Assembly (NCBI GenBank): GCA_040904785.1
Contig: JBBDSV010000065.1
Span: forward strand, 47,395-111,394
Length of the DNA: 64,000 nt
Direction of reading: 5' to 3'
From: JBBDSV01 sp040904785
GTDB lineage: Bacteria > Actinomycetota > Nitriliruptoria > Nitriliruptorales > Nitriliruptoraceae
Of the stretch, positions 8,577 through 17,603 are shown piece by piece (within the stretch, counting starts at the first letter, position 1; every line of letters begins with the position of its first letter). Made by a program: the position numbers and the translations under genes. The notes beneath the pieces were generated by a model, which ran no database searches, was not told the DNA's origin, and saw only the letters and a list, made by a program, of their open reading frames with translations.

Positions 8577-9785
8577 TCATGTCTCGGGTCTCGGGTCGAA
8601 CGGGTCGGCTTCGACCAAGTCGTCCTGTTCCGGGTCGAACTCGGGTTCTCGCCGGATGGCCTGCACGCCGGTCGACGGGAACTTCTCGAGCGGTCCGGTG
8701 GGGCTGGCGTCCCACTGGGCGAAAGTGAGCTCGGTTTGCAGGTACAGCGCGATGAACCGCGCGGTATTGCTGATGCTGTCGAGGTGGGTGCGTTCGTGAC
8801 CGTGGGTCGCGTCGACCCCGAAGCCGACCAGTGCGGCGCGCGTCTCGGCGCCCGCTTCGAGTGCGGCGGCGGCGTCCGAGCGGTAGTGGCGGAACACGTC
8901 CCGATACACCTCGATGTCGTGCTCGCGCGCGAGCGAGTACAGACGGCGCGACAGGTGGTAGTCGAACGGGCCGTGCAGGTCCTGCATGCCGACCGTGATG
9001 CCGGTCTCGGTCGAGTGCTGGTCGGGCGCAACGACAGCGGCGTCGATCGACACCATTTCGGCGACATCGTTCGGCAGTCCACTCGAGGCGCCGTGGCCGA
9101 CCTCCTCGGCGATCGTGATCAACAGATTCGCACCGACCGGCAGCGGACATTCGGCACGGATGAGCCATTCGAATGCCGCGAGCGCGGCGGCGACACCGGC
9201 CTTGTCGTCGAGATGGCGTGAGGTGACGTATCCCGAACGGGTGATCACGGGAAACGCCGTCTGCGCAACGAAGTCACCCACCTGGATCCCCAGGTCCGTC
9301 AGCCCCGCCTCCGAGTCGACCGGCTCATCGACGCGGACCTCGACATGGTCCCAGGTGTGCGGATACTCGTCGATCTGCTGGCCGTAAGCGTGCCCCGACG
9401 CGATGTTGGGCAGGATCGTCCCCGTGTACACGTACTCGGGATCGTCGGTGAAGATCGTGACGCGCGAGCCTTCGGAGAAGCGCGAGCTATGCGTGCCGAC
9501 CGGCGCGATCGCCAGGCGTCCGTTGGGCTTCAACTTGCTGACCATGCACCCGATCGTGTCGGTGTGCACCACGATCGCACGATCGAAGGCGCCGCCATTG
9601 CCGTCGAGGCCACCGACCATGGCGCCACGACGCGTCAGTTCGAAGCGCAGCCCGATCGACTTCAGGCGTTCGCCGACGTGCTGCATGATGACGTCGGTAC
9701 GGCCACTCGGACTGGGAATGCGCAACAGTTCCAAGAGGACGTCGCGCATCCAGTCGGCATCGATTTCCGGTTCACGTAGATCCAT
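8577..9785 (-). CDS. M42-family peptidase of the NAGGN osmoprotectant system
   Basis: 402 residues, ATG 9785. It has the architecture of M42/M20 co-catalytic metallopeptidases: VVHTDTIG for the first metal-binding His/Asp, HLDDKAG for the bridging Asp, ITIAEEVGHG for the catalytic Glu pair, SIDAAVVAPDQ, and a late THGHERTHLDS with a metal-ligand His. The sequence fits the peptidase M42 family regularly found with ngg and asnO in NAGGN gene trios. Here ngg and asnO lie about 1.6 kb upstream on the same strand, separated by two plus-strand genes. Its role in NAGGN metabolism is not established; turnover or processing of the dipeptide is an inference. Confidence 0.85.
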   Translation of the reverse strand: MDLREPEIDADWMRDVLLELLRIPSPSGRTDVIMQHVGERLKSIGLRFELTRRGAMVGGLDGNGGAFDRAIVVHTDTIGCMVSKLKPNGRLAIAPVGTHSSRFSEGSRVTIFTDDPEYVYTGTILPNIASGHAYGQQIDEYPHTWDHVEVRVDEPVDSEAGLTDLGIQVGDFVAQTAFPVITRSGYVTSRHLDDKAGVAAALAAFEWLIRAECPLPVGANLLITIAEEVGHGASSGLPNDVAEMVSIDAAVVAPDQHSTETGITVGMQDLHGPFDYHLSRRLYSLAREHDIEVYRDVFRHYRSDAAAALEAGAETRAALVGFGVDATHGHERTHLDSISNTARFIALYLQTELTFAQWDASPTGPLEKFPSTGVQAIRREPEFDPEQDDLVEADPFDPRPET

Positions 9786-9894
9786 GCCGGCAACCTACCG
9801 TGACTGTGCGACGTCGTGCCGCAGGGCCCTCGTCTCCCCCACATCCGCGCTCGTCGCCGGCGGGTAGGGTCGCGTCCGACATGGTGAGGATGAC

Positions 9895-10776
9895 GTGACC
9901 GACGTCCAGGGACCCCCGCCGGCACCGGATTGCTACCGGCATCCGGGCCGGCCCGCGCTGCTGCGGTGCTCGCGATGCGAACGACCGGTGTGCGGTGCGG
10001 ACGCGATCGAGGCACCCGTGGGCTACCAGTGCCCCGAGTGTGCGTCCGGCGCGATCCCGGCCCGTCGACTGCGGGACGTCGTCGTTGACGCACGTGTCAC
10101 GAAGATCCTGCTCGGCCTCATCGGCGTGGCCTTCGTCGTCACCCAGGTCGCCGAACCGCGCATCTTGCAGCAGTTCGGACTTGTACCGGTTGCCGTCGGC
10201 GACGGCGCGTTCTGGCTCGTGATCACCAGCGGATTCCTCCACAGCGGGCTGATGCACGTCGCGTTCAACGGCATCCTGCTGTGGCGGCTGGGAGAGATGC
10301 TCGAACCGGCGCTGGGGCACGCACGGTTCGCCGCCCTGTACCTGTTCGGACTGCTCGGCGGCAGTCTCGGTGTCGTGCTGCTCGCCTGGGCAACCGTCGC
10401 CACACCACTGGCCTCGATCCCGGTGCTGTCGACCGCGCTCGGCACCCACCCATTGAGCGTCACCGTCGGCGCATCCGGGGCGGTGTTCGGTCTGATGGGA
10501 GCGGCCATCTCGGGAATGCGAGTGCGTGGCGTAAACCCGTGGCGCACCGACATCGGCTCGCTGGTGCTGCTCAATCTGGTGCTCACCTTCGTGATCCCCG
10601 GGATCTCGGTCGGCGGTCACGTCGGTGGCCTGCTTGCGGGCATGGCCGCCGGCAAGCTGCTGCTCGTCGCCTCACGCCGCGCGATCACCGTGTTCGTGCT
10701 CGCCGGCGTGTTGTTCGTCGCCACGATCACGCTGGCGAACGCAATGAACGCCGCGATCCTGTCGCTGTTGCGCTGA
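9895..10776 (+). CDS. Rhomboid-family intramembrane serine protease with N-terminal zinc finger
   Basis: 293 residues from the GTG at 9895. Residues 10-47 form a B-box-like zinc finger (CYRHPGRPALLRCSRCERPVC ending CPECASG); six membrane segments follow. The catalytic serine is in TVGASGAVFGLMG and the catalytic histidine in SVGGHVGGLLAG, so the protease should be active. Rhomboids cleave transmembrane substrates within the membrane; the substrate here is unknown. This zinc finger plus rhomboid form is widespread in actinobacteria. The methyltransferase gene starts 29 bases downstream on the same strand. Confidence 0.93.
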   Translation: MTDVQGPPPAPDCYRHPGRPALLRCSRCERPVCGADAIEAPVGYQCPECASGAIPARRLRDVVVDARVTKILLGLIGVAFVVTQVAEPRILQQFGLVPVAVGDGAFWLVITSGFLHSGLMHVAFNGILLWRLGEMLEPALGHARFAALYLFGLLGGSLGVVLLAWATVATPLASIPVLSTALGTHPLSVTVGASGAVFGLMGAAISGMRVRGVNPWRTDIGSLVLLNLVLTFVIPGISVGGHVGGLLAGMAAGKLLLVASRRAITVFVLAGVLFVATITLANAMNAAILSLLR

Positions 10777-10805
10777 TCGAACCGGCCACGCGCCGAGGAG
10801 GCGAC

Positions 10806-11420
10806 ATGTCCCGCACCGACGACCGTTTCGACGCCCGCGCCGAGACGTACGACACGGCCTCACGGATCGCGCGAGCAGACATGGTCGCCCGCCACATCCG
10901 CGACGCGGTCGTGCTCCACCCCACGATGCGGCTGCTCGAGTATGGAGCCGGGACCGGACTGGTCAGCGAACGGCTCGCCGACCGCGTCGGTTCCATCACG
11001 CTGGCCGACCGCTCGACGGGCATGCTAGAGGTTCTGCGCCGCAAGGTCGACGCCGGAGTATTCGGTGATGCGCGGGTGTGGGATTTTGATGTCGGCCGAG
11101 GCGACACGTCCGGTGAGACGTTCGACCGCATCGTCAGTTCAATGGTGCTCCACCACATCCCGGATCTTGATCCGGTGCTCACGGGGCTGGCCACGCTACT
11201 CACCGACGACGGCATCGCCTGCCTGGTCGATCTCGACGCCGAAGACGGCTCGTTTCACCGTGACCGCGAGGCGTTCGACGGACACAACGGATTCGACCGG
11301 GAAGCATTCGGTGCACGCCTGCGCCGTTGCGGCTTCGCCGACGTGACGTTCACGTCCGGCGGCCACATCGACAAAGACGGCACCCGCTATCCGCTGTTCC
11401 TCGCCATCGCGAAGCGCTGA
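10806..11420 (+). CDS. Class I SAM-dependent methyltransferase
   Basis: 204 residues from ATG 10806, with GAGGAGG at 10795-10801. The fold is read from motif I LLEYGAGTGLVSERLA, the acidic TLADRSTGML strand, and FDRIVSSMVLHHIPDLDPVL with the methyltransferase type 11 post-II sequence. The substrate cannot be deduced. It follows the rhomboid gene closely and probably shares its transcript; the stop is nine bases from the convergent end of ngg. Confidence 0.88.
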   Translation: MSRTDDRFDARAETYDTASRIARADMVARHIRDAVVLHPTMRLLEYGAGTGLVSERLADRVGSITLADRSTGMLEVLRRKVDAGVFGDARVWDFDVGRGDTSGETFDRIVSSMVLHHIPDLDPVLTGLATLLTDDGIACLVDLDAEDGSFHRDREAFDGHNGFDREAFGARLRRCGFADVTFTSGGHIDKDGTRYPLFLAIAKR

Positions 11421-11429
11421 CCGCCAGTC

Positions 11430-13265
11430 TCAGTCATCCGATCGGTCGTCGGCCTGGTGGTCGGCGGCGACGGCGCCTGGCTGCCAGCCGCGTGGGAGCG
11501 CACGCGTGGACGGGAACAGCAGGTCGATGAAGCGCTCGGCGGTCGGCTGCGGCTCGTGATTCGCCAGACCCGGCCGTTCGTTCGCCTCGATGATGACGTA
11601 CTCCGGCTCATCGACCGCGGGAACAAGCAGGTCGAGACCGACGACCGGGATGTCGAGGACCCGACTCGCCTTGACGGCGACGTCGACAAGATCGGGATGC
11701 AGTTGCTCGGTGACGTCGTGGATGGTGCCGCCCGTGTGGACGTTCGCGGTCCGCCGCACGGCCAGCGACACGTTCGCGTCGAGCACGTCGTCGAGCGCAT
11801 AACCGGCATCCGCGACCGCTCGCGCCGTCGTGTCGTCCAGGGGAATCGTCGACTCGCCGCCGGTGACGGCTTCGCGCCGTCGCGCGGTGGAACGAATGAG
11901 CTCACCGATGGTGTGGCGCCCGGTGCCCACGACCGTGGCCGGCCGGCGCACCGCGGCGGCGACAACCTCATGGTCGATGACGATGATGCGCAGATCCTGG
12001 CCCCGCACGCAGGACTCGAGGATGACGTCCACGCAGTAGCGACGGGCAAGTTCGACGGCGTCCTCGAGTTCGCTGGGTGTCGTCACCCCGACGGTAATTC
12101 CCCTGCCCTGCTCGCCTCGCGCCGGCTTGACGACCAGTTCGCCAACGTCTGCGAGGAACTCGCGATCGGCGACGTCACCGGTGGCAACCCGTCCCGGTGC
12201 AACCTGCAGGCCGGCGTCGGCGAGCAGACGGCGGGTCAGCCGCTTGTCGTCGCACCGGGCGACGGCCACACCGGTGGTGAGCTCGGAGAGCGATTCCCGC
12301 GTCGCGATCGTGCGTCCACCGTGACTGAGCCGCAGCAGACCGGCTTCGCCGTCGACGACGCGGACGTCGACCCCGCGGCGCAGCGCCTCGTCAGCGATGA
12401 TGCGCGCATACGGATTGAGATCGTCGATCCCTTCGGCAGGGGCCGCAGCGAACAAGCGCTCGTTGATCGGGTTCTTGCGCTTGACGCAATACACCGGGAC
12501 ACGTTCGAAGCCGAGTTTCTCGTAGAGCGTGATCGCCGGGGTGTTGTCGTGCACGACGGACAGGTCGAGGTAGGCACGGCCGCGCTCGTGCAGACGATCG
12601 GCGAGCGACTCGACGAGCACGCTGCCCACCCCGGGCCGTGTGTTGAGCGGGTCGACCGCCAGACACCACAGGCTCGACCCGTCCTCGGGATCGTTGAACG
12701 CCTGGCGATGGTCGACACCGGTCACGGTCCCGATTACCTCGCCGGTGTCTTCGTCCTCGGCAACGAGGTAGATGAACGTCTCGGTCCGTTGGTTCTCCCG
12801 GAGCACGTCGACCGGCGCGTTGAGCATGCCGGCCGCCGAATACAAGCGATTGATCGCCTCGGCGTCGTCATCGCCGCCCATGTCGCGTACGACCACGCCT
12901 CGCACCGGGCCACGCCCCGATCGTTGGGGCAACCAGAGGCGATAGGTGTGACTCGGGTCGATGAACAGTTCCTGCGGAGCACGCGACACCAGCACGTGCG
13001 GCTCGCGGACATAGACACAGATGTCGCGACGCCCAGGCTCTTCGCGTGACACCGCGGCGACGAGATCATCATGGGTGGCGAACGTCTGGCCGAAGATCAG
13101 CCGTCCCCATCCGCACTCGAGCGCGACATCCTCGACGAGATCCTGGGTGAGGTGGCTCGGACGTACATCCCAGGACCTCGTCGACAGGTTCTCCTGCAGC
13201 GCCGGCTTGCCGGAGGTCGGCTCGTCGGCGTGCGGGGAGCCGTTGGCGTCAGGGCTGGACATCAT
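11430..13265 (-). CDS. ngg: N-acetylglutaminylglutamine synthetase (GNAT plus ATP-grasp)
   Basis: 611 residues. A GNAT acetyltransferase domain spans about residues 120-265 (LWCLAVDPLNTRPGVGSVLVE, then YEKLGFERVPVY), followed by an ATP-grasp ligase domain at about 305-590 (DKRLTRRLL, LVVKPARGEQGRGITVG, VIIEANERPGL). This two-domain order matches Ngg of Sinorhizobium meliloti, which acetylates glutamine and ligates a second one to give N-acetylglutaminylglutamine. The start is one of two adjacent ATG codons (13265 or 13262); either lies inside the last codons of asnO, so expression is probably coupled to asnO. Confidence 0.9.
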   Translation of the reverse strand: MMSSPDANGSPHADEPTSGKPALQENLSTRSWDVRPSHLTQDLVEDVALECGWGRLIFGQTFATHDDLVAAVSREEPGRRDICVYVREPHVLVSRAPQELFIDPSHTYRLWLPQRSGRGPVRGVVVRDMGGDDDAEAINRLYSAAGMLNAPVDVLRENQRTETFIYLVAEDEDTGEVIGTVTGVDHRQAFNDPEDGSSLWCLAVDPLNTRPGVGSVLVESLADRLHERGRAYLDLSVVHDNTPAITLYEKLGFERVPVYCVKRKNPINERLFAAAPAEGIDDLNPYARIIADEALRRGVDVRVVDGEAGLLRLSHGGRTIATRESLSELTTGVAVARCDDKRLTRRLLADAGLQVAPGRVATGDVADREFLADVGELVVKPARGEQGRGITVGVTTPSELEDAVELARRYCVDVILESCVRGQDLRIIVIDHEVVAAAVRRPATVVGTGRHTIGELIRSTARRREAVTGGESTIPLDDTTARAVADAGYALDDVLDANVSLAVRRTANVHTGGTIHDVTEQLHPDLVDVAVKASRVLDIPVVGLDLLVPAVDEPEYVIIEANERPGLANHEPQPTAERFIDLLFPSTRALPRGWQPGAVAADHQADDRSDD

Positions 13266-15075
13266 GCGCCTGCAGCCACAGCTCGAGGAGGCCGAGTTGC
13301 CACAACTTGTTGCCCCGCAACGGCGTGAGCTCGGCATTCGGGTCCGCGAGCAACGACTCGACGTATCCGGGTGCGAACAGCCCGCGTCGGGCCGCCTCGG
13401 GCGCAGCGAGTGCGTCGCGTACGAGGTCGAGATAGGGGCCCTGCAAGTGGGTGAGTGCGGGCACCGGGAAGTAGCCCTTGGGACGGTCGATCACATCAGC
13501 GGGGATGACCCGGCGCGCCGCCTGCTTGAGCACACCCTTGCCCTCCTCGGCGAGCTTGAGTTCCGGTGGGATCCGTGCGGCGATGTCGAGCACTTCGTGG
13601 TCGAGGAACGGCACCCGCGCCTCCAGGCCGGCCGCCATGGTCATGTTGTCGACCCGCTTGACGGGGTCGTCGACGAGCATGATCTGCGAGTCGAGCCGTA
13701 GCGCCATGTCGGTCGCGGTCTCTGCACCCGGCATCGCGAAGTGCTCGGCGACGAGCTCCGTCGAGACGTCATCGTCAATGCGGTGGTCCGGCCGAAGCAC
13801 ACCCGCCATCTCGTCGTGTCCACGATCGAAGAACGCCCGCCGGTACTCGGCGACGGCCGCCGCGACGAGTTCCTCGCGTGACGCATTGCGCCCCAGCCGG
13901 TCGGACAGCGCCTGCATCGCCGGATACCAGTGATACCCGGCGAAGACCTCGTCGGCACCCTGACCCGACTGCACAACCTTGACGTGTTTGGCGACTTCCT
14001 GACTCAACAGGAAGAACGCGACAGCATCGTGGCTGACCATCGGTTCGCTCATCGCCGCGATCGCCCCCGACAGCGCCGGCAGCATGCGCTCGGTCGAGAT
14101 GCGGATGCGGTGGTGGGTGGTGGCGAACTCACGGGCGATGACGTCCGAGTACTTGAACTCGTCGCCTTCGACGCCACCGACCGACTCGAAGCCGATCGAG
14201 AACGTGTTGATGTCGCGCTGTCCCGCCTCGGCGAGCAGTCCGACGACGAGCGACGAGTCGAGTCCGCCGGACAGCAGCACTCCGACGGGAACGTCGGCGA
14301 CGAGCCGCCATTGCACCGCATCGCGCAGCGACGCGAGCACGGCGTCCTCCCAGTCGCGCGCCGACCATTCGGCGCGGTCGGGGTCTCGGGTGAAATCGGG
14401 ACGCCAGAACTCGCGGGTCGTCCGGCGCCCGTCGGCATCGATCGCAATCGTGGTCGCGGGCGGAAGCTTGCGCACCCCCGTGAGGATCGTGTGGGGTGCC
14501 GGCACGACCGAGTGGAATGTCAGGTAGTGGTGCAACGCGACCGGGTCGATCGACGTGTCGATGCCACCACCGGCCAGAAGCGCTGGCAGTGTCGAGGCGA
14601 ATCGCAGCCGGCCGGACGACTCGGCGAGGTAGAGCGGCTTGATCCCGAACCGGTCCCGGCCGAGGAATGTCCGGTGCGTGTCACGCTCGTGGATCACGAA
14701 CGCGAACATGCCCTGGAGGCGTTCGACGAACCCGTCACCCCATGCGTGGTAGGCCTTGAGGACGACTTCGGTGTCGGAGGTTGAGAAGAAGCGGTAGCTG
14801 TGCTCCTCGATCAGTGTGCGACGAAGCTGTTGGTAGTTATAAATGCAGCCGTTGAAGGCGATGGTCAGGCCGAGTTCGGCATCGTGCATGGGCTGGTTGG
14901 CGCACGCGGACAGGTCGATGATCGACAGCCGGCGATGTCCCAGCGCGATCGGACCCGCCGACCACAGGCCGTGACCATCCGGTCCTCGCGCCGACATCTC
15001 GTCGGTCATGCGCGCGACGGCACCCACATCGGGAGCAGCTCCGTCGAGCCGCAGCTCGCCACTGAAGCCGCACAT
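13249..15075 (-). CDS. asnO: N-acetylglutaminylglutamine amidotransferase (asparagine synthetase family)
   Basis: 608 residues. The start at 15075 places Cys2 (MCGFSGELRL) as the N-terminal nucleophile of the class II glutamine amidotransferase domain, and TCCTT at 15085-15089 gives an AAGGA Shine-Dalgarno nine bases away. The synthetase half shows the pyrophosphate loop LLSGGLDSSLVVG and the later VDNMTMAAGLEARVPFLDHEVLD. In S. meliloti AsnO amidates the NAGGN dipeptide with glutamine as nitrogen donor, yielding the uncharged compatible solute. Its 3' end overlaps ngg by 17 bases. Asparagine synthesis is the alternative, but the directly linked ngg favours NAGGN. Confidence 0.9.
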   Translation of the reverse strand: MCGFSGELRLDGAAPDVGAVARMTDEMSARGPDGHGLWSAGPIALGHRRLSIIDLSACANQPMHDAELGLTIAFNGCIYNYQQLRRTLIEEHSYRFFSTSDTEVVLKAYHAWGDGFVERLQGMFAFVIHERDTHRTFLGRDRFGIKPLYLAESSGRLRFASTLPALLAGGGIDTSIDPVALHHYLTFHSVVPAPHTILTGVRKLPPATTIAIDADGRRTTREFWRPDFTRDPDRAEWSARDWEDAVLASLRDAVQWRLVADVPVGVLLSGGLDSSLVVGLLAEAGQRDINTFSIGFESVGGVEGDEFKYSDVIAREFATTHHRIRISTERMLPALSGAIAAMSEPMVSHDAVAFFLLSQEVAKHVKVVQSGQGADEVFAGYHWYPAMQALSDRLGRNASREELVAAAVAEYRRAFFDRGHDEMAGVLRPDHRIDDDVSTELVAEHFAMPGAETATDMALRLDSQIMLVDDPVKRVDNMTMAAGLEARVPFLDHEVLDIAARIPPELKLAEEGKGVLKQAARRVIPADVIDRPKGYFPVPALTHLQGPYLDLVRDALAAPEAARRGLFAPGYVESLLADPNAELTPLRGNKLWQLGLLELWLQAHDVQP

Positions 15076-15335
15076 CTGCCGCAATCCTTCGGTCGGGGTC
15101 GGGGATTCGTCGGGCCGCCGGCTGGCATCGCGCATGTTCGGCGGGCACCCGTTCACGCAAAAGATGGGGCCGAACGTCCGCCGCGCCGCATGGGTCGCGC
15201 GGCAGCGTGGCGGTCAGCGTCGCGGCCAACATCCCGCGGGACAACCGGCGAACACTGTCCGATCGTACAGGCCGTCCCGGCGGGGATGCGCGGGCCGGCG
15301 ACCTGCGGCTTTGACAGGACATCGGTTCACGCGGG

Positions 15336-15734
15336 ATGCTCGCGGACATGAAACGCTCCCCTGCTGGTCCTCACGCGCGCCTCGTGGCCGCCATCGGTTC
15401 GCTGACCGTCGTCGGCGCGCTCGGCGCCACCACGATGGCGCTCGCGCACCTTGACCTCGGCATCGCCGGGTTCGCCCGCCTCGGCCCAGGCCGCACGATT
15501 CTGCCCGCGGCGGTCGGGTTCACCCTCGGCGCCTTGGCGTATGCGGCTGCGGCGATCGCCGTCTTCGGCCGCTGGCGTCACGCGTGGCTCTTCGCCACTG
15601 TTGTCCATGCGTTCGCGCTGATCACCTCAGTGTCGCCGGTGCGAAACTGGGTGAGTGTGGTCGCGGCAACGGTTAGCGGGGTCACGCTCGTCCTGCTCGC
15701 CACGCCGCATGCGCGACGCACGATGCGTACGTGA
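15336..15734 (+). CDS. Small four-helix membrane protein, unknown function
   Basis: 132 residues (ATG 15336; ATG 15348 is an equal alternative). Four hydrophobic segments are visible at about residues 15-38, 52-73, 82-98 and 103-122, separated by short polar loops with a basic C-terminal tail. I do not recognise a named family. The stop overlaps the GTG start of the EamA transporter (GTGA at 15731-15734), so the two are likely translated together and may act together. Confidence 0.75.
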   Translation: MLADMKRSPAGPHARLVAAIGSLTVVGALGATTMALAHLDLGIAGFARLGPGRTILPAAVGFTLGALAYAAAAIAVFGRWRHAWLFATVVHAFALITSVSPVRNWVSVVAATVSGVTLVLLATPHARRTMRT

Positions 15735-16636
15735 CCGCAACGCTCGCCCGCATCGTTCCCGATGGCGTCCGCCCGTGGCTCGGCGCGGTGTGCATTTCGT
15801 TCTCGGCGGTCTGGGTGCGCCTCGCCGACGTTGAACCGACACGCTCGGCGTTCCTTCGCGCCGTCTATGCGCTGCCGTTGCTGGCGATCCTGCTGGCGGT
15901 GCGGCCGGCGCCGCAGCGCCGGTGGCTGCTTCCGCTCGGCATCGTCTCGGGCATGCTGCTCGGCGGTGACTTCCTCATGTGGCACCGCTCGATTGAGATC
16001 GTCGGAGCGGGGCTGGGCACTGTGCTGCCGAATCTGCAGGTGGTCGTCGTCGGGGTGCTCGGCGTGGTGCTGTTCGGCGAACGCCCACGCGCACGGTTCT
16101 GGGTCGCGTTGCCGGTCGTTCTGACCGGCGTATGGCTGCTCGGCGCCGTTGGCACACCGTTGGTCGCTGGCTCGTCGTTCGTCGCCGGAATCGCCCTCGG
16201 CGTGCTCACAGCCGGGTTGTACGCGGGAGCGCTGGTGGTGATGCGACTCGCCCGCGCCAGCAACGCCGATCTGGTGTCGACCTTGTGGGCGATCACGTTG
16301 GGTGCGGCGATCGTGACCGCACCGGCGGCCGTCGTCGAGGGCGTCGCGGCACCCGCCGGATGGCCGGCCGACGGCTGGCTCGTGGTGCTGGCCGTCGGGT
16401 CGCAGGTCGTCGGCTGGCTGTTGTTGGCGTCGTCGATTCACCGCCTGCCCGCCGCCGCGACGTCCGTTGCCCTGCTGTTGCAGCCGGTGCTCGCGCTGCT
16501 GTGGGGGGCGTTGCTCCTGGCCGAGCCGTTGGGGCCACCGCAGGTCGCCGGTGCCGCGGTCGTACTCACCGGCGTGGCGCTCGCCCATCACGGCACGGCT
16601 CGGATCCCCGTCGCAACCGGCCCGGCCACACCGTGA
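15731..16636 (+). CDS. EamA/DMT-family transporter
   Basis: 301 residues with about ten hydrophobic helices arranged as two EamA repeats; the conserved end-of-repeat feature is seen in LPNLQVVVVGVLGVVLFGERP and again in LLLQPVLALLWGALLLAEPLGPPQ. Drug/metabolite transporters of this type usually export amino acids, nucleosides or other metabolites; the cargo is unknown. Translationally coupled to the preceding small membrane protein. Confidence 0.9.
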   Translation: MTATLARIVPDGVRPWLGAVCISFSAVWVRLADVEPTRSAFLRAVYALPLLAILLAVRPAPQRRWLLPLGIVSGMLLGGDFLMWHRSIEIVGAGLGTVLPNLQVVVVGVLGVVLFGERPRARFWVALPVVLTGVWLLGAVGTPLVAGSSFVAGIALGVLTAGLYAGALVVMRLARASNADLVSTLWAITLGAAIVTAPAAVVEGVAAPAGWPADGWLVVLAVGSQVVGWLLLASSIHRLPAAATSVALLLQPVLALLWGALLLAEPLGPPQVAGAAVVLTGVALAHHGTARIPVATGPATP

Positions 16637-16661
16637 GCGGGTGCGCTGTGCCGTCCGGTCG

Positions 16662-17576
16662 TCAGTAGGACAGCTGCATGCCGACAACCCAGTTCGGCGC
16701 GTCCACGACCTCGATGACCCGCAGATGGCCGGCAACAGAACACAGCGCGTATGCGTCGGCCGCCGAGAGACCGTTGCGCGTCAGCTGTTCGATCATCGCC
16801 CGTGTCGCGTCACGTGCCGCTGCGTACAGGTCCGGTCCGACACCGGTCGTCAGCACGTGGCGCTTCGCGCCGATGACCACAGCTCGGTCGGCGAAGCGTG
16901 ACACTTCGACCCGCGGCGTGGAGGGCGCGGCACCGTCGACGACGTGAACACGAGCCGTCACCGTCGCAGCGGTTTCGATCGCTGTGCCGCACACCTCCCC
17001 GTCGCCCTGGGTCATGTGCGCATCGCCGAGTGACAGCAACGCACCGTCGACGGCGACCGGCAACCACAACCGCGTGCCCGCAGCGACGTCCCGGCAGTCG
17101 AGGTTTCCGCCGACGTCGCGCGGCGGGATGACGTCATGCTCGCCCGGCTCGGCCGGCGCGAGGCCGACCGTGCCGACGAACGGTCGCAGGTGCAGCCGAG
17201 CGACGTCGCCGAACGCGACGTCCTCGTCGGTTCGCGTGCTGACGATCACGTGCGGATCGTCGAAATCGTCGGCGAGCAGGCCGAATCCAGGAATGATCGC
17301 CGTCCACCCCGTGGCGTCGACCGTGATGTCGAGCAGTTCGACGACGACCGCGTCACCGACGCGTGCACCGTCGACTTTCACCGGACCGGTGAGTGGGTTC
17401 GCTCGCGTCAGGTCGAGCGCGGTGACGTCCGCTGCCTCGGCCGCAGGCGTCAGCTGGCCGTCGAACGCATCGACGAGCGAAAGGGTCACGACGTCGCCCG
17501 ACGCGACCAGTGCTGCGGGTGGACGGTCACGGTCCCATCCGTAGTGGCGTGCCTGCCGACCGGCGAGTCGTGCCAT
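16662..17576 (-). CDS. Acetamidase/formamidase family protein
   Basis: 304 residues from ATG 17576 (MARLAGRQARHYGWD). The family pattern is visible: an early basic region, TRANPLTGPVKVDGA with the GP[V/I]xVxGAxxGD strand, NLDCRDVAAGTRLWLPV, and LSLGDAHMTQGDGEVCGTAIE, which contains the conserved metal-site DxH and Glu residues. These enzymes hydrolyse short amides to the acid and ammonia. The frame is open far upstream to 18260, but that stretch lies antisense to SURF1 and is not coding. It is divergent from the SURF1 gene with 27 bases between starts. Confidence 0.9.
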   Translation of the reverse strand: MARLAGRQARHYGWDRDRPPAALVASGDVVTLSLVDAFDGQLTPAAEAADVTALDLTRANPLTGPVKVDGARVGDAVVVELLDITVDATGWTAIIPGFGLLADDFDDPHVIVSTRTDEDVAFGDVARLHLRPFVGTVGLAPAEPGEHDVIPPRDVGGNLDCRDVAAGTRLWLPVAVDGALLSLGDAHMTQGDGEVCGTAIETAATVTARVHVVDGAAPSTPRVEVSRFADRAVVIGAKRHVLTTGVGPDLYAAARDATRAMIEQLTRNGLSAADAYALCSVAGHLRVIEVVDAPNWVVGMQLSY

Positions 17577-17603
17577 GCCACACCCCTTGTAGCCTGCGGG
17601 GCG

